NCBI GenBank assembly: GCA_938004315.1
Contig: CALKWG010000298.1
Coordinates: 1 to 5,799, forward strand
DNA from: an uncultured Spirochaetaceae bacterium
GTDB lineage: Bacteria > Spirochaetota > Spirochaetia > Treponematales > UBA12059
Direction of reading: 5' to 3'
Length of the DNA stretch: 5,799 nucleotides
In this document: piece by piece, positions 4,791 to 5,799 of the stretch
Layout of the letters: each line of letters begins with the position of its first letter
How positions within the stretch are numbered: the stretch's first letter is position 1
Position numbers and translations under genes: made by a program
Notes under the pieces: model-generated
Database searches by the model: none
The model's input: the letters and a program-made list of their open reading frames with translations, nothing else
What the model was told of the DNA's origin: nothing

Positions 4791-5799
4791 CTAGAACGCG
4801 ACCGAGAGGCTCGCGCCTACGGTAAGAAGCTGCGGCGCGGCGCCCGACTCGGCGAGCTGGGCGAAGAGTATGACCCGCGCCCCGCTCGCCACCGAACGCG
4901 CGGCGGCCAGGCCGAGCTGGTAAGCGCCGCTAGAGTCGACGAGGGCGCGTAGGTCGACGGTGGACAGTTCGTCTATCTTGAGGGATACGGAGCCGAAGCC
5001 GCGTAGGCGGGGCGGCTCGCCTTGGCCGGCCTGCGCGCCGTAGGAGCCGGCCGACGTCATCCCGAGCTCGCCCAGGTTCCATTCAAGCTCGGCGTCTAGG
5101 AAGAGTTTCCCGCCTATTGAGTAGTCGGCGCCGAGCATAAGGCTGTAGCCCGCGCCGTCCGTCGACGGCGCGCCCGATTCCCAAGGGAGCCTGGCGACCG
5201 CCTCGAAGGACCAGCCGGGCCCCAGGTCGAACTTGGCGTCGAAGCCGGCGACGAGGGCGCCCGAGCCGCGGCCGTCGCGGAATGCCGAGAGGCCGTAATC
5301 CACGCCGGCTAGATAGCCGTAGTGCCGCGCTCCCGCCACGCCGTCGGCCGGGCCGGGTTGCAGGGTGCTCACGAGGTCGAGGCCGGAGAAGGGGCCGTAG
5401 GGTATCCTGGCGCGCGCCGCGTCGTTAGGGCTGCGCTTGAGCTCGGTGCCGGCCAGGCCGACCGTGGCGAAGAGGTCCACCGGCGAGAGGGCGGTGCCGC
5501 GGCCGTAGTTGATGATCATGCGCCCGGCCGCTAAATCGACTAAGGGCGTATGCACGGAGACGAAGAGCTTCTCTAGGCCGAGGGCCAGGGCCGGTCCCTC
5601 GGGAGAGGGCCGCGCCGCCAAGAGGCCGGCCGCCGGTAGCGCCTCAGCCTGATCGGCCGCGGCGCCGAAGAAGGCCTCGATCGAAACGGAGGCCTCGAAC
5701 TTGGCGGCGTTGCGGTCGCCGCCTATCGCGTCGATGCGCGCGGCGCTCGAACCGTAATAATCGGCCGTCCTCGCCTCCGGGTCGAAGGGCGATAGGACG
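4791..5799 (-). CDS. Outer-membrane beta-barrel protein, 5' end missing
   Basis: The frame is open from the right edge of the window (5799) to TAG at 4791-4793, giving 335 visible residues; the N-terminus and signal peptide lie outside. A TTG at 5621 is internal, because coding sequence of the same character continues upstream of it without a stop. The protein has the alternating polar/hydrophobic strands of a beta-barrel, rich in Gly and aromatic residues (for example YSLMLGADYSIGGKLFLDAE and GASLSVAF). It ends in Phe, the usual C-terminal signal for BAM-dependent barrel insertion. The segment GRMIINYGRGTALSPVDLF (about 92-110) resembles a turn region seen in large porin-like proteins, where a G-R-x-x-x-x-[WY]-G pattern precedes a 'SPVD' type segment. 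No enzyme motif is visible. Role (porin, receptor or structural) is unknown. A hairpin and possible promoter separate it from msrA, so it is probably transcribed independently. Confidence 0.75.
   Translation of the reverse strand, partial: VLSPFDPEARTADYYGSSAARIDAIGGDRNAAKFEASVSIEAFFGAAADQAEALPAAGLLAARPSPEGPALALGLEKLFVSVHTPLVDLAAGRMIINYGRGTALSPVDLFATVGLAGTELKRSPNDAARARIPYGPFSGLDLVSTLQPGPADGVAGARHYGYLAGVDYGLSAFRDGRGSGALVAGFDAKFDLGPGWSFEAVARLPWESGAPSTDGAGYSLMLGADYSIGGKLFLDAELEWNLGELGMTSAGSYGAQAGQGEPPRLRGFGSVSLKIDELSTVDLRALVDSSGAYQLGLAAARSVASGARVILFAQLAESGAAPQLLTVGASLSVAF

Noticed and set aside
5322..5534. Plus-strand open frame opposite the barrel gene
   Set aside because: Composition-driven shadow in GC-rich DNA without motifs.
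5619..5621. TTG as the start of the barrel protein
   Set aside because: The same frame runs on without a stop to the window edge with similar composition and strand-like pattern, so the gene starts outside.

Overview
This 5.8-kb window comes from a GC-rich bacterium with two membranes. A lipoprotein-type signal, a secreted small protein, and a beta-barrel protein ending in phenylalanine all point to a diderm envelope. A spirochaete is a reasonable guess from the HisKA_2-type kinase, the loose lipobox and the style of the barrel protein, but this is low-confidence inference; no rRNA or other marker is present. The GC-rich genes use ATA freely for isoleucine (13 of 33 Ile codons in the transporter gene by hand count), which is an unusual habit.

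Layout. On the plus strand, positions 1-471 hold the C-terminal end of a sensor histidine kinase whose start lies before the window. A 303-bp AT-richer intergenic region (472-774) follows. It holds the most striking non-coding structure here: three near-identical 12-bp palindromes (ATCTCATGAGAT) centred exactly 21 bp apart, with degenerate copies further along. A second, AT-rich inverted repeat lies over the probable -10 region of the next gene. That gene (775-2451, plus) encodes a GPH-family (MFS_2) sugar:cation symporter with an unusually long loop between its last two membrane segments.

Everything after that is on the minus strand. Reading in the direction of transcription, from the right edge leftward: the C-terminal two-thirds or so of an outer-membrane beta-barrel protein (5799-4791), a GC-rich hairpin (4769-4745), a possible promoter, then msrA with a lipoprotein-like signal (4695-4060), a secreted DUF1007 protein (4009-3380), and a NicO/RcnA-type nickel/cobalt-family transporter (3402-2419). 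The transporter start overlaps the DUF1007 end by 23 bp, and its 3' end overlaps the sugar transporter tail-to-tail by 33 bp.

Functionally, the minus-strand trio looks like an envelope unit: a metal permease with its usual extracytoplasmic DUF1007 partner, plus an exported methionine sulfoxide reductase. The plus-strand part looks like carbohydrate uptake under dedicated repressor/activator control. No RNA genes, mobile elements or CRISPR arrays were seen. Most genes belong to known families; the phased palindrome array is the best candidate for something undescribed.
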